Source: an uncultured Pelagibacteraceae bacterium (lineage in GTDB: Bacteria; Pseudomonadota; Alphaproteobacteria; Pelagibacterales; Pelagibacteraceae). From it: a DNA stretch of 34,890 bases. The stretch spans positions 1 through 34,890 of the forward strand of contig CACBHY010000008.1 of the NCBI GenBank assembly GCA_902539165.1, read 5' to 3'. The notes below the pieces were generated by a model. That model was not told the DNA's origin. It saw only the letters and a list, made by a program, of their open reading frames with translations, and ran no database searches. The translations under genes were made by a program, and so were the position numbers. How positions within the stretch are numbered: position 1 is the stretch's first letter; each line of letters opens with the position of its first letter. Below are positions 26,807 to 34,890 of the stretch, in pieces.

Positions 26807-27838
26807 ATGAAAAAACTAACTATAATTGTTGCATCATTAGTTGCGCTAACAATTGCAACTGTTGCACAAGCAAGAGATCAAATCAAAATAGTTGGTTCAT
26901 CTACAGTATTCCCATATGCAACTGTTGTTGCTGAAAGATTTGGTGCTTCAGGATTTAAAACTCCTGTAATCGAATCTACTGGTACTGGTGGAGGAGCTAA
27001 ACTGTTCTGTGCTGGTGTTGGTGAGAACCATCCAGATATAACAAATGCATCAAGAGCAATGAAAGATAAAGAAAAAGCTCTATGTAAAAAAAATGGTGTT
27101 AATGAAATCGTTGAAATCGTAATCGGTAATGATGGTATTACATTAGCATACAGCTTAGATGCAAAACCAGTAAACTTTACAAAAGAACAACTTTGGAAAG
27201 CATTAGCTAAACACTCTGTTGTTGATGGTAAACTAGTTGATAACATTTATACTTCATGGGATCAAATAGATCCAAGTTTACCAAAACAAAAAATTTCAGT
27301 TATGATTCCTCCAGGAACTTCTGGAACAAGAGATGCTTGGAATTCTTTGGTAATGAAAAAAGGTATGCCAAAAGAAGCTAAAGCGCTTTATAAAAAAGGT
27401 TTTGAAGCTGGAAACAAAAAATATAAAAAACCACAAAAACTTTACAGAGAAGATGGTGCTGCAATTGAGGTAGGTGAAAATGATAGTTTAATTATTCAAA
27501 AACTTACTCAAGATAAAGAAATGTTTGGTTTCTTTGGTTTCAGTTACTTCTTAGCTGCTAAAGATAAACTTCAAGCTGCAAGTATTGAGGGTGGTCAACC
27601 ATCTTTAGAATCTATTCAAGATTACAGCTATGCAGTAGCAAGACCATTATTTTTCTACGTTAAAAAGGCTCACGTTGGTGTGATCCCTGGTTTACATGAA
27701 TTTGTAAAAGAATTCACTACAACTAAAGCGATAGGTAAAAATGGTTATTTAGCTGACATTGGTTTAGTACCGTTAGATAAAGGGTTGTATAAAACAACTA
27801 GAAATAACGCGAAAAATCTTGTCGCAATGGCTGACTAA
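26807..27838 (+). CDS. pstS: Phosphate ABC transporter, periplasmic binding protein PstS
   Basis: PstS binds inorganic phosphate in the periplasm for PstCA. The preferred start is the ATG at 26807, giving 343 residues with a classic signal peptide ending in VAQA-RD (about residue 22). An in-frame ATG lies 18 bases upstream (26789), but the sequence AAAGGA between the two is a good Shine-Dalgarno for the inner one. The mature N terminus has the phosphate-loop motif VGSSTVFPYA, and PPGTSGTRDAW appears later. Codon usage is richer in G/C than in neighbours, consistent with high expression. A strong hairpin follows the gene. Confidence 0.95.
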   Translation: MKKLTIIVASLVALTIATVAQARDQIKIVGSSTVFPYATVVAERFGASGFKTPVIESTGTGGGAKLFCAGVGENHPDITNASRAMKDKEKALCKKNGVNEIVEIVIGNDGITLAYSLDAKPVNFTKEQLWKALAKHSVVDGKLVDNIYTSWDQIDPSLPKQKISVMIPPGTSGTRDAWNSLVMKKGMPKEAKALYKKGFEAGNKKYKKPQKLYREDGAAIEVGENDSLIIQKLTQDKEMFGFFGFSYFLAAKDKLQAASIEGGQPSLESIQDYSYAVARPLFFYVKKAHVGVIPGLHEFVKEFTTTKAIGKNGYLADIGLVPLDKGLYKTTRNNAKNLVAMAD

Positions 27839-27863
27839 TAAGTTTGATTAACAAATAGAAATT

Positions 27864-27891
27864 AAGGGGTCTTTTTAGACCCCTTTTTTTT
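27864..27891 (+). terminator. Rho-independent terminator/attenuator between pstS and pstC
   Basis: AAGGGGTCT and AGACCCCTT form a perfect 9-bp stem around TTTT, and the T tract runs to 27891. It is 25 bases after the pstS stop and 33 bases before pstC, the same layout as the aapJ/aapQ hairpin. It probably sets a high ratio of binding protein to permease. Confidence 0.93.
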
Positions 27892-27924
27892 AGAAAAGTG
27901 TAAAATCAACGTAAAGGGGATTCA

Positions 27925-29310
27925 TTGAACTTAATATTGTTTATATTTATAGTTTTACTAGGCTTTACAAGTTATTATTTTGGTAGAAAAAAAGCATATA
28001 CCATACAATCCACTAATAAAAGATTAACCGCACTCCCACAATTCTATGGATATTATCTTGCTATATGGTGTGCTATTCCTGCATTTATCATTTATTCTTT
28101 ATGGGCGATCTTTGAACCAACCATCGTAAAATTACTAATTTTAAGTGATTATGCAAATCAAGGTTATCTAGATGATGAGCTAAATCTAATTTATGAAAAA
28201 ACGAAAGCACTTTCCCGTGGTCAATTTACAGGAGAGGTTACATCTTTTATTCAAGTTTCATCAGAAAAATATTTAAATCTTCGTTCAATAGCTCAAAGTT
28301 CAAAAGTTGTTATAGTTTTATGTATTATTATTGCTTCTGTAGCTTATGCGTACAAAAGAATCTCATTGAATAATCGAACGAGAGAACCAGTAGAAAAGTT
28401 TTTTAACGCTGTTTTATTTACTGCTTCTTTAGCTGCAATTTTAACTACTGTTGGAATTGTCTTTTCATTAATATTTCAAACAATAGATTTTTTTAAAGTA
28501 ATCCCTTTGTTTGATTTTGTTTTTGGAACTCATTGGTATCCAGCAAAAGCTTTTGTAAGAGACTCATCTGAAGCATTAGATCCAACAATGTATTCAGATA
28601 CTTTTGGCGCAGTTCCAATTTTTGCAGGTACTTTTTTTATAGCTTTCATTGCTATGTGTGTAGCTATACCGATTGGTCTAATGAGTGGAATATATTTAGC
28701 TGAATATGCATCATATAAAGTAAGACAATATGCAAAACCTTTGATAGAAATTTTAGCTGGAATACCAACAGTGGTTTATGGTTTTTTTGCAGCTTTAACT
28801 GTTGGACCATTTTTAAAAGATATAGGAACAGCAATGGGACTAGAAGTATCTGCTGAGAGTGCACTTGCTGCTGGTGGAGTGATGGGGATTATGATTATTC
28901 CATTTATATCAAGTCTTAGTGACGATGTTATCACAAGTGTTCCTCAAAGTCTTAGAGATGGAAGTTATGCCATGGGTGCAACTAAATCAGAGACAATTAA
29001 AAAAGTTATTTTTCCTGCAGCCTTACCTGGAATTGTTGGATCAATATTATTAGGTGTTTCAAGAGCAATAGGTGAAACAATGATTGTAGTGATGGCATCT
29101 GGATTAGCTGCGAACTTAACTTTAAATCCACTAGAGTCTACTTCAACAATTACTGCACAAATTGTTGTCATTTTAATTGGTGACCAAGCATTCGGAGATC
29201 CAAAAACGCAAGCTGCATTTGCTTTAGGGATGTCATTATTTATAGTGACTTTGTGTTTAAACATTGTGGCTTTAAGAGTAGTTAAAAAATATAGAGAAAA
29301 ATATGAATAA
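27925..29310 (+). CDS. pstC: Phosphate ABC transporter permease PstC
   Basis: This inner-membrane permease subunit is 461 residues long, against about 320 in E. coli. The extra N-terminal part holds two or three membrane segments (about 1-15, 38-62, 125-142) and a soluble insert, as in alphaproteobacterial PstC. The core contains the permease loop GATKSETIKKVIFPAALPG. The start is TTG at 27925, supported by AAGGGGA a few bases upstream; I see no suitably placed ATG. Its end overlaps pstA by 8 bases. Confidence 0.92.
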   Translation: MNLILFIFIVLLGFTSYYFGRKKAYTIQSTNKRLTALPQFYGYYLAIWCAIPAFIIYSLWAIFEPTIVKLLILSDYANQGYLDDELNLIYEKTKALSRGQFTGEVTSFIQVSSEKYLNLRSIAQSSKVVIVLCIIIASVAYAYKRISLNNRTREPVEKFFNAVLFTASLAAILTTVGIVFSLIFQTIDFFKVIPLFDFVFGTHWYPAKAFVRDSSEALDPTMYSDTFGAVPIFAGTFFIAFIAMCVAIPIGLMSGIYLAEYASYKVRQYAKPLIEILAGIPTVVYGFFAALTVGPFLKDIGTAMGLEVSAESALAAGGVMGIMIIPFISSLSDDVITSVPQSLRDGSYAMGATKSETIKKVIFPAALPGIVGSILLGVSRAIGETMIVVMASGLAANLTLNPLESTSTITAQIVVILIGDQAFGDPKTQAAFALGMSLFIVTLCLNIVALRVVKKYREKYE

Positions 29311-30571
29311 AAATAAAGAAAAACTGTTAGCAAAAAGATATTCCTCAGAAAAAAGATTTCAGTTTTTAGGTAAAAGTGCAATTTTTATGGCACTTTTGTT
29401 TTTGGCATTTTTTATATTTAAAATTTTTTCAACCGGTTATACAGCTTTTCAAAAAACTTGGTTGATAGTACCTGTCAATTTTGATGCTGAAACTATGTAT
29501 TTAGATGCAAATCCGTCCAAAGAGGATTTGGAAGACGCTGATTATTTTGAAATATCACTCCAGTCAATGTTTAACTTAGATAAAAATGCAAATGAGAAAC
29601 AACAAAATGAATTAAAAAAAATGGTTTCTTATTTCTTTGAAAGAGAAATTAAACAAGAATTGATTAATGATCCAAGTTTACTGGGAAAAACAAAAGATGT
29701 TTATATCACTGCATCAGATGATTTGGACCAGGTATTTAAAGGAAATTACCCAAGAGACCTACCCGAAAAACAAAGAAGAGTTACCGATTATCAATTAAAA
29801 ATTTTTGATCAACTTGTAGAACAAGGAAAAGTAGAGAGTAAATTTAATTTAAGTTTTTTTACTTATCCAGACTCTCGTGAAGCTGAGTTAGCTGGTATTG
29901 CAAGTTCGTTTATGGGTTCTATATTTTCAATTTTAGTTTGTTTAGCTATTGCTTTTCCTGTGGCTGTTTTAGCAGCAATATACTTAGAAGAATTTGCCCC
30001 CAAAAATAGATTTACAGATTTTATCGAGGTAAATATTAATAATCTAGCAGCAGTACCATCTATTGTATTTGGTCTTTTAGGTTTGGGAATTTTATTAGCA
30101 GTATTTCAATTACCAAGGTCAACACCTTTAGTTGGTGGAATAACTTTATCTTTGATGACTTTGCCAACAATAATTATTGCTTGTAGAGCGTCTTTAAAAG
30201 CAGTGCCACCAAGCATAAGAGAAGCAGCTCTAGCAATGGGAGCTAGCCGTATGCAAACCACAATGCATCATACTGTACCTCTGTCGATGCCAGGTACGCT
30301 GTCTGGGACTATTATTGGATTAGCTCAAGCATTGGGTGAAACAGCACCATTAATATTGATTGGTATGGTAGCTTTTGTAAACACTATCCCTGGCTCACCA
30401 ATGGACCCTGCTGCAAGTCTGCCTGTTCAAATTTATATTTGGGCTGAAAGTGCTGAGAGGGGATTTGTTGAAAAAGTTTCAGCTTGTATAATGGTTTTAC
30501 TTGGTTTTTTAATAGTTATGAATTTGTTCGCACAAATAATAAGACATAAATTTGAAAAAAAATGGAGTTAA
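29303..30571 (+). CDS. pstA: Phosphate ABC transporter permease PstA
   Basis: This is the second Pst permease, 422 residues. One membrane segment at about 25-47 is followed by a long periplasmic insert (about 50-200, acidic, no cysteine) of the DUF3333 type found in alphaproteobacterial PstA. The permease core begins near residue 205, and its EAA loop contains [21 protein letters not shown] (split: [10 protein letters not shown] then [11 protein letters not shown]). It overlaps pstC by 8 bases and is followed by pstB one base later. Confidence 0.93.
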   Translation: MNKNKEKLLAKRYSSEKRFQFLGKSAIFMALLFLAFFIFKIFSTGYTAFQKTWLIVPVNFDAETMYLDANPSKEDLEDADYFEISLQSMFNLDKNANEKQQNELKKMVSYFFEREIKQELINDPSLLGKTKDVYITASDDLDQVFKGNYPRDLPEKQRRVTDYQLKIFDQLVEQGKVESKFNLSFFTYPDSREAELAGIASSFMGSIFSILVCLAIAFPVAVLAAIYLEEFAPKNRFTDFIEVNINNLAAVPSIVFGLLGLGILLAVFQLPRSTPLVGGITLSLMTLPTIIIACRASLKAVPPSIREAALAMGASRMQTTMHHTVPLSMPGTLSGTIIGLAQALGETAPLILIGMVAFVNTIPGSPMDPAASLPVQIYIWAESAERGFVEKVSACIMVLLGFLIVMNLFAQIIRHKFEKKWS

Positions 30572-30572
30572 T

Positions 30573-31328
30573 ATGATTAAGATTAGTGCAAAAAATGTTG
30601 ATGTTTTTTATGGAAAAAAACAAGCTTTGTTTAATATAAATTTAGAAATAGAGGAAAATCAGGTGACAGCCTTAATTGGACCATCGGGATGTGGTAAATC
30701 TACTTTTTTAAGATGCTTAAATAGAATGAATGATGTAATCGATATATGCAAGGTTCAAGGAGAGATAGTTATAAATGATTTTAATATAAACGATAAAGGG
30801 TGTGACGTAGTAAGATTGCGAGAAAAAATTGGAATGGTTTTTCAAAAACCAAATCCATTTCCAAAAACATTATACGAAAATATTTCTTATGGTCCTACAA
30901 TCCATGGTATGGCTCAATCAAAACAAGAAATGGATGAAATAGTTGAGATAAGTTTAAAAAAAGCTGCGCTCTGGGAAGAAGTAAAAGATAGACTTCATGA
31001 ACCTGGAACAGGTTTGTCAGGTGGCCAGCAACAACGGTTATGTATAGCAAGAGCTATTTCGGTACAACCGGAGGTAATCTTAATGGACGAGCCTTGCTCA
31101 GCATTAGACCCAATTGCAACAGCCCAAATTGAGGAGTTAATTGATGAATTAAAGAAAGAACATACAATAATTATAGTTACTCACTCTATGGCTCAAGCAG
31201 CAAGAGTTTCTCAAAATACTGGTTTCTTTCACTTAGGAGAATTGATAGAACATGGATCAACAGATAAGATATTTAAGAATCCAGAAAATAATAAAACGCA
31301 AGATTATATTACAGGGAGGTTCGGATAA
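30573..31328 (+). CDS. pstB: Phosphate ABC transporter ATPase PstB
   Basis: PstB is the ATPase of the Pst system. I place the start at the ATG at 30573 (251 residues) because GGAG lies 5 bases before it. The frame also opens at a TTG at 30552, which would add seven residues and overlap pstA. Motifs are Walker [10 protein letters not shown] (36-44), Q-loop [10 protein letters not shown] (88-97), signature LSGGQ (148-152) and Walker B ending DE at 172-173. The length agrees with the family. The stop overlaps the phoU ATG (TAATG). Confidence 0.96.
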   Translation: MIKISAKNVDVFYGKKQALFNINLEIEENQVTALIGPSGCGKSTFLRCLNRMNDVIDICKVQGEIVINDFNINDKGCDVVRLREKIGMVFQKPNPFPKTLYENISYGPTIHGMAQSKQEMDEIVEISLKKAALWEEVKDRLHEPGTGLSGGQQQRLCIARAISVQPEVILMDEPCSALDPIATAQIEELIDELKKEHTIIIVTHSMAQAARVSQNTGFFHLGELIEHGSTDKIFKNPENNKTQDYITGRFG

Positions 31329-32035
31329 TGTCGGAAGCAACGCATACAGTAAAATCTTACGAAGAAGAATTACAAAGTTTAAATAAAAATATCATAAAAA
31401 TGGGTGTTTCATGCGAAGAGGCATTAGGAAAAGCAATTATTGCAATAACTACTCGTGATAGCGAAAATGCAGAAACAGTAATAAAAAACGATGAAAAAAT
31501 TGATAAATTTGAAACTTTAATAGAACAACAAGTTGTAAACCTCATTGCTTTAAGACAACCAATGGCTATAGATTTGAGAGAAACAGTTACAGCACTAAAA
31601 ATATCCTCTGATTTAGAGAGAATTGGTGATTTAGCCAAAAACATTTCGAAAAGAACTTTGTTATTAAATGAAAATCTACCAAAAAATCTAGTTGACGCTT
31701 TAGTGAGGGTTTCCACAAACGTTCAAAAACAATTAAAATCTGTTTTAGACGCTTATCTGGATAGATCTTCATCGATGGCTGTGAACGTTTGGGAGAATGA
31801 TGAGCAAATAGATGAGTTAACTAATCTTTGTATGCAAGAAGTAATTAAATATCTTAAAGAACATGAAAGCAATTTGGATGATGGAACTCACTTATTGTTT
31901 GTTACAAAAAATATAGAGAGAATTGGTGATCATACAACAAACATTGCAGAACAAATATATTATTTAGTTGAAGGTAATTATTTAGAAGGTGATAGACCAA
32001 AAGGTACAGAGCCAATAGTAACTGGAGAAAAGTAA
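31328..32035 (+). CDS. phoU: Phosphate signalling protein PhoU
   Basis: PhoU links the Pst transporter to PhoR and represses the Pho regulon when phosphate is plentiful. The 235-residue helical protein shows two three-helix repeats, each with the metal-binding E/DxxRxxD motif: SDLERIGD in the first half and NIERIGD in the second. It follows pstB with a one-base overlap and phoB starts 2 bases after its stop, so transporter, modulator and regulator are made together. Confidence 0.95.
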   Translation: MSEATHTVKSYEEELQSLNKNIIKMGVSCEEALGKAIIAITTRDSENAETVIKNDEKIDKFETLIEQQVVNLIALRQPMAIDLRETVTALKISSDLERIGDLAKNISKRTLLLNENLPKNLVDALVRVSTNVQKQLKSVLDAYLDRSSSMAVNVWENDEQIDELTNLCMQEVIKYLKEHESNLDDGTHLLFVTKNIERIGDHTTNIAEQIYYLVEGNYLEGDRPKGTEPIVTGEK

Positions 32036-32037
32036 TA

Positions 32038-32721
32038 ATGTCAGCGCATGTTTTTATTGCTGAAGATGAAACACCAATAGTAACTTTATTAAAATACAAT
32101 TTAGAAAAAGAGGGCCATAAGGTAAGTTTTTCTGAAAATGGAGAGGAAGCACTTAAATTAATTAAAGATAAGCAACCTGATTTAATACTTTTGGATTGGA
32201 TGCTGCCAGATCTTTCTGGAGTGGATCTTTGTAAAAATTTAAAGAAGGATAAAAAATTTAGTGATATACCAATAATAATGCTAACTGCTAAAGGCGAGGA
32301 AGCAGATAAAATTAAAGCATTTGACACAGGTGCAGACGATTATGTGACAAAACCGTTTAGTCAAAAAGAACTTAATGCTAGAATAAAATCTCTCCTAAGA
32401 AGGTCTAAACCTCAATCTTCAGTGGACGTTGTGGAATTTACTGATTTAAAAATAGATAGAGTAACAAAACGTGTCTACAGAAATAATAAAGAAATATCCT
32501 TAGGACCAACTGAATTTAAATTATTAGATTTTTTTATTAAAAACCCTAAAAGAGTTTATTCACGAGAACAACTTTTAAATAATGTTTGGGGTGAAAATAT
32601 CTATGTAGAGTCTCGAACGGTTGATGTTCATATAAGAAGATTGAGACAAGCTATAAATATAGAAAAAACCAAACCATTAATAAGAACTGTTAGATCGGCA
32701 GGTTATTCTTTAGAGTCCTGA
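32038..32721 (+). CDS. phoB: Phosphate regulon response regulator PhoB
   Basis: PhoB is an OmpR-type activator of 227 residues. The receiver contains D10, phosphoacceptor D53 (LLDWMLPD), T83 and K105 (TKPF). The winged helix contains GPTEFKLLDF, the recognition-helix region VDVHIRRLRQAI and a C-terminal wing RSAGYSLE. It is predicted to bind the 11-bp repeats noted at pstS and elsewhere in this window. Its 3' end overlaps the converging SixA-like gene by 19 bases. Confidence 0.95.
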   Translation: MSAHVFIAEDETPIVTLLKYNLEKEGHKVSFSENGEEALKLIKDKQPDLILLDWMLPDLSGVDLCKNLKKDKKFSDIPIIMLTAKGEEADKIKAFDTGADDYVTKPFSQKELNARIKSLLRRSKPQSSVDVVEFTDLKIDRVTKRVYRNNKEISLGPTEFKLLDFFIKNPKRVYSREQLLNNVWGENIYVESRTVDVHIRRLRQAINIEKTKPLIRTVRSAGYSLES

Positions 32722-33227
32722 AGATCTTTTGGTCTAATAAACTCTTTAATTAATCCATTATTTTTTATTTCTTTCCATTCAATTAAATTAAAATTAATTT
32801 TGGCAAAGGCAGAGGTTGGAAATTTATAATTTAGTAATTTAAAATGATTATTATTTTGGTTCTTTGTTAAGGCTTTTACTAAATTTCTTACTGTAGGTTC
32901 ATGGTTAATTAACAAAATGGATTTATATTTTTTTGGAATTGTTTTAATTAACTCAATAATTCTATCTTCATTTGCTAAATAAAGTTTTTTCGATGAAAAA
33001 ATTTTTCTTGGTGTAGCGATTTTCTTTAAAAGTATACTTAAAGTTTTTTTTGTTCTATTTGCACTAGAAACTAATACATAATCAAACTTATAATTTTTTT
33101 TAATAAAAAATTCACAAATTAATTTAGCATTGTTCTTACCTCTTTTACTTAACGGTCTATCAAAATCGTCTAGACTGGGATCACTCCAACTGGATTTTGA
33201 GTGACGCATGACATATAAATGTAACAT
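32703..33227 (-). CDS. sixA: SixA-like histidine phosphatase
   Basis: This is a 174-residue protein of the histidine phosphatase (phosphoglycerate mutase-like) superfamily. The catalytic RH motif is at residues 8-9 in VMRHSKSSW, followed by DRPLSKRG and a second conserved histidine in LINHEPTVR. SixA enzymes remove phosphate from phosphohistidine proteins. The adjacent pho and ppk genes make a phosphate-linked role attractive, but the substrate is unknown. It is convergent with phoB (19-base overlap) and divergent from ppk1, with only 13 bases between start codons. Confidence 0.85.
   Translation of the reverse strand: MLHLYVMRHSKSSWSDPSLDDFDRPLSKRGKNNAKLICEFFIKKNYKFDYVLVSSANRTKKTLSILLKKIATPRKIFSSKKLYLANEDRIIELIKTIPKKYKSILLINHEPTVRNLVKALTKNQNNNHFKLLNYKFPTSAFAKINFNLIEWKEIKNNGLIKEFIRPKDLQDSKE
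33208..33225 (+). promoter_or_regulatory. Candidate Pho box at the sixA/ppk1 divergence
   Basis: ATGACAT-ATAA-ATGTAAC gives two half-sites at exactly 11-bp spacing, resembling CTGTCAT-N4-CTGTCAT. It overlaps the first codons of sixA and ends 15 bases before the ppk1 ATG, so any ppk1 transcript from here would be nearly leaderless. Support is the spacing and the known PhoB control of ppk in other bacteria. Confidence 0.35.
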
Positions 33228-33240
33228 TATTTGTAATTAT

Positions 33241-34890
33241 ATGACTCCATTAAAAAAACAACAGAAACAAGAGTTAAAATCTAAATATATCAACAGAGAA
33301 TTATCTTGGCTAAAATTTAATGATAGGGTGTTACTTGAAGCTCAAAATATAGATAATCCACTATATGAAAGAGTAAAATTTCTGTCCATAGCTGGATCTA
33401 ATTTAGATGAGTTTTTTATGGTTCGTGTTGCTGGTTTATATAGCCAGATAAAACAAGAGGTAGAGTCGTTAAGTTCGGATGGATTAAATCCAGAAGAACA
33501 AATGAGTGAAGTTGTTCAAGAAACTAAAAATCTTCTTCATAAACAGAACTTAATTTACAAAAATCTAATTTCACAACTAAAGAAAAATTATATTACTTTA
33601 GTGAAACCACAAGATCTTAGCAAAAACGAAAAAATCAAATTAAAAAATATTTTTTATGAGGAAATATATCCTTTACTGACACCTTCAGCTATTGATCCTG
33701 CACATCCATTTCCGTTCATAGTAAATCAAGGCAGAGCAGTGGTTATGAAACTTAAAAAAAAAAATAAAAAAAGATTATTAAATTCAATCATCGTAATTCC
33801 CAAAGCTTTATCAAGATTTATAGAAATAGATGGAGGAAAAAATTACAAAAAATATGTTATTCTTGATGATATAATTAGTTTTTTTTCCTCTGAAATATTT
33901 CCAGATCACAATCTAGAGAGTAAAATGATATTTAGGGTTATCAGAGATAGTGACGTCGAAATACAAGAGGAAGCTGAAGATCTGGTAAGATCATTTGAAT
34001 TAGCACTCAAGAGAAGAAGAATTGGAGATATAGTTCGTTTAGAAGTAATCAAAAACAGCAATAAAGATTTAATAAAATTTATTACTAATAAACTAGAAGT
34101 CAACCCAGATTATATATACGAAACAGAAGGACTTGTAGGTATTGAAGATATAGATCAAATATGTAAGTTAAAAAACTCTAAACTCAGATTTAAAAATTTT
34201 AATCCTAGAGAAGTAGAAAGATTAAAAGAATTTAATAATAATTTTTTTGACACTATAAAACAAAAAGATTTAGTTGTTCATCACCCCTTCGAAACATTTG
34301 ATGCCGTAATTGAATTTTTAAATCAAGCCGCTTATGATAAAAAAGTTATTGCAATAAAACAAACTCTTTATAGAACAACTTTAGACTCACCCATAGTTAA
34401 AGCGCTTATCTCAGCTGCAGAGAATGGAAAAACGGTCACAGCTCTTATTGAAATTAAAGCGAGATTTGATGAAGAGGCCAATATTCAATTAGCTAGAAGT
34501 TTAGAAAAAGCTGGGGTTCAAATCGTTTATGGTTTTGCAAAGTATAAGACACACGCCAAGTCTTCTTTAGTGCTTAGACGAGAACTAGGTAAAATACAAA
34601 CCTATGTTCATTTAGGTACTGGAAATTATCACCCTGTAAATGCAAAAATTTACACAGACTTATCTTTATTCAGCTCTAATAAAAAAATTGCTGGTGATGT
34701 AGAAAAATTTTTTAATTACGTTACAGGTTATTCAAAACCTAGAAATTTAAATAAAATATCAATTTCACCAATTAATCTAAGAATTACTCTTAACAAATGT
34801 ATAGATATAGAAATTTCAAACGCTAAAAAAGGAAAAAAAGCTGAAATATGGGCAAAAATGAACTCTCTGGTTGATCCAATCATCATTGAT
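33241..34890 (+). CDS. ppk1: Polyphosphate kinase 1 (3' end beyond the window)
   Basis: Ppk1 reversibly makes polyphosphate from ATP. The frame runs open from the ATG at 33241 to the window edge, 550 codons without a stop, so it is missing roughly the last quarter of a protein that is usually 690-720 residues. Visible features are the N-terminal helical domain (INRELSWLKFNDRV near 17-30, then NLDEFFMVRV), PSAIDPAHPFP, the metal and ATP region KQTLYRT and EIKARFDEEAN, and the phosphorylated histidine H438 in KTHAKSSL. The HLGTGNYHP segment follows. There is no Shine-Dalgarno. Confidence 0.95.
   Translation, partial: MTPLKKQQKQELKSKYINRELSWLKFNDRVLLEAQNIDNPLYERVKFLSIAGSNLDEFFMVRVAGLYSQIKQEVESLSSDGLNPEEQMSEVVQETKNLLHKQNLIYKNLISQLKKNYITLVKPQDLSKNEKIKLKNIFYEEIYPLLTPSAIDPAHPFPFIVNQGRAVVMKLKKKNKKRLLNSIIVIPKALSRFIEIDGGKNYKKYVILDDIISFFSSEIFPDHNLESKMIFRVIRDSDVEIQEEAEDLVRSFELALKRRRIGDIVRLEVIKNSNKDLIKFITNKLEVNPDYIYETEGLVGIEDIDQICKLKNSKLRFKNFNPREVERLKEFNNNFFDTIKQKDLVVHHPFETFDAVIEFLNQAAYDKKVIAIKQTLYRTTLDSPIVKALISAAENGKTVTALIEIKARFDEEANIQLARSLEKAGVQIVYGFAKYKTHAKSSLVLRRELGKIQTYVHLGTGNYHPVNAKIYTDLSLFSSNKKIAGDVEKFFNYVTGYSKPRNLNKISISPINLRITLNKCIDIEISNAKKGKKAEIWAKMNSLVDPIIID

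Noticed and set aside
26878..27246. Open frame antisense to pstS
   Set aside because: Serine/proline-rich shadow translation of a well-conserved binding protein; no independent evidence of coding.
30552..30572. TTG start for pstB extending it by seven residues
   Set aside because: The ATG at 30573 has a well-placed GGAG, and PstB normally begins close to that point.
1..34890. CRISPR arrays, insertion sequences or known riboswitches
   Set aside because: No spaced direct repeats, transposase motifs or recognisable riboswitch cores were seen on either strand.

Overview
The window is strongly AT-rich. Its genes are packed with 1-8 base gaps or overlaps, many of them the one-base overlap TAATG. 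The gene content is that of a streamlined marine alphaproteobacterium, most likely SAR11 ('Candidatus Pelagibacter' or a close relative). Supporting signs are the NtrYX-TrkAH block, the AapJQMP amino-acid transporter, the fused IspDF, alphaproteobacterial long-form PstC and PstA, and very short intergenic spaces. This assignment rests on gene content and composition, not on a database search.

Layout. (1) 1-3437: the 3' part of lipA and a RatA/COQ10-like gene on the plus strand, facing a minus-strand cluster ispDF-pgpA-pncC. (2) 3463-9403: ntrY-ntrX-trkA-trkH, a two-component system joined to a potassium uptake system. (3) 9435-13908: tRNA-Arg, then aapJ-aapQ-aapM-aapP, with a terminator-like hairpin after aapJ. 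(4) 14096-14727: a small XRE regulator and two minus-strand tRNAs (Asn, Cys). (5) 14853-20403: valS-ilvD-manC, joined by TAATG overlaps. (6) 20405-24776: a lipid block made of a diacylglycerol-kinase-like gene, a PlcP/LpxH-type metallophosphoesterase, a GT4 glycosyltransferase, and an OlsA-like plus OlsB-like acyltransferase pair. (7) 24848 to the end: phoR, an unknown exported protein, pstS-pstC-pstA-pstB-phoU-phoB, a SixA-like phosphatase and the start of ppk1.

Blocks 6 and 7 read as one phosphate-economy region. PhoR/PhoB senses scarcity, PstSCAB imports phosphate, and Ppk1 manages polyphosphate. The lipid genes could strip head groups from phospholipids (PlcP), sugar-coat the diacylglycerol (glycosyltransferase) and make phosphorus-free ornithine-type lipids (OlsBA). 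The DAG-kinase-like protein could send diacylglycerol back to phospholipid. Pho-box-like 11-bp repeats lie upstream of pstS, in the olsB/phoR divergent gap and at the sixA/ppk1 divergence. The general PlcP/Agt lipid-renovation idea is known from SAR11 and rhizobia. Less familiar here are the exported protein between phoR and pstS, the DAG-kinase partner, several leader hairpins, and an NtrX whose AAA+ domain lacks both the sigma-54 contact loop and the Walker B glutamate.

The only stretch over 300 bases without a protein gene is 14468-14852, which holds the two tRNAs and the valS leader. I see no CRISPR, insertion sequence, integrase, rRNA or known riboswitch.
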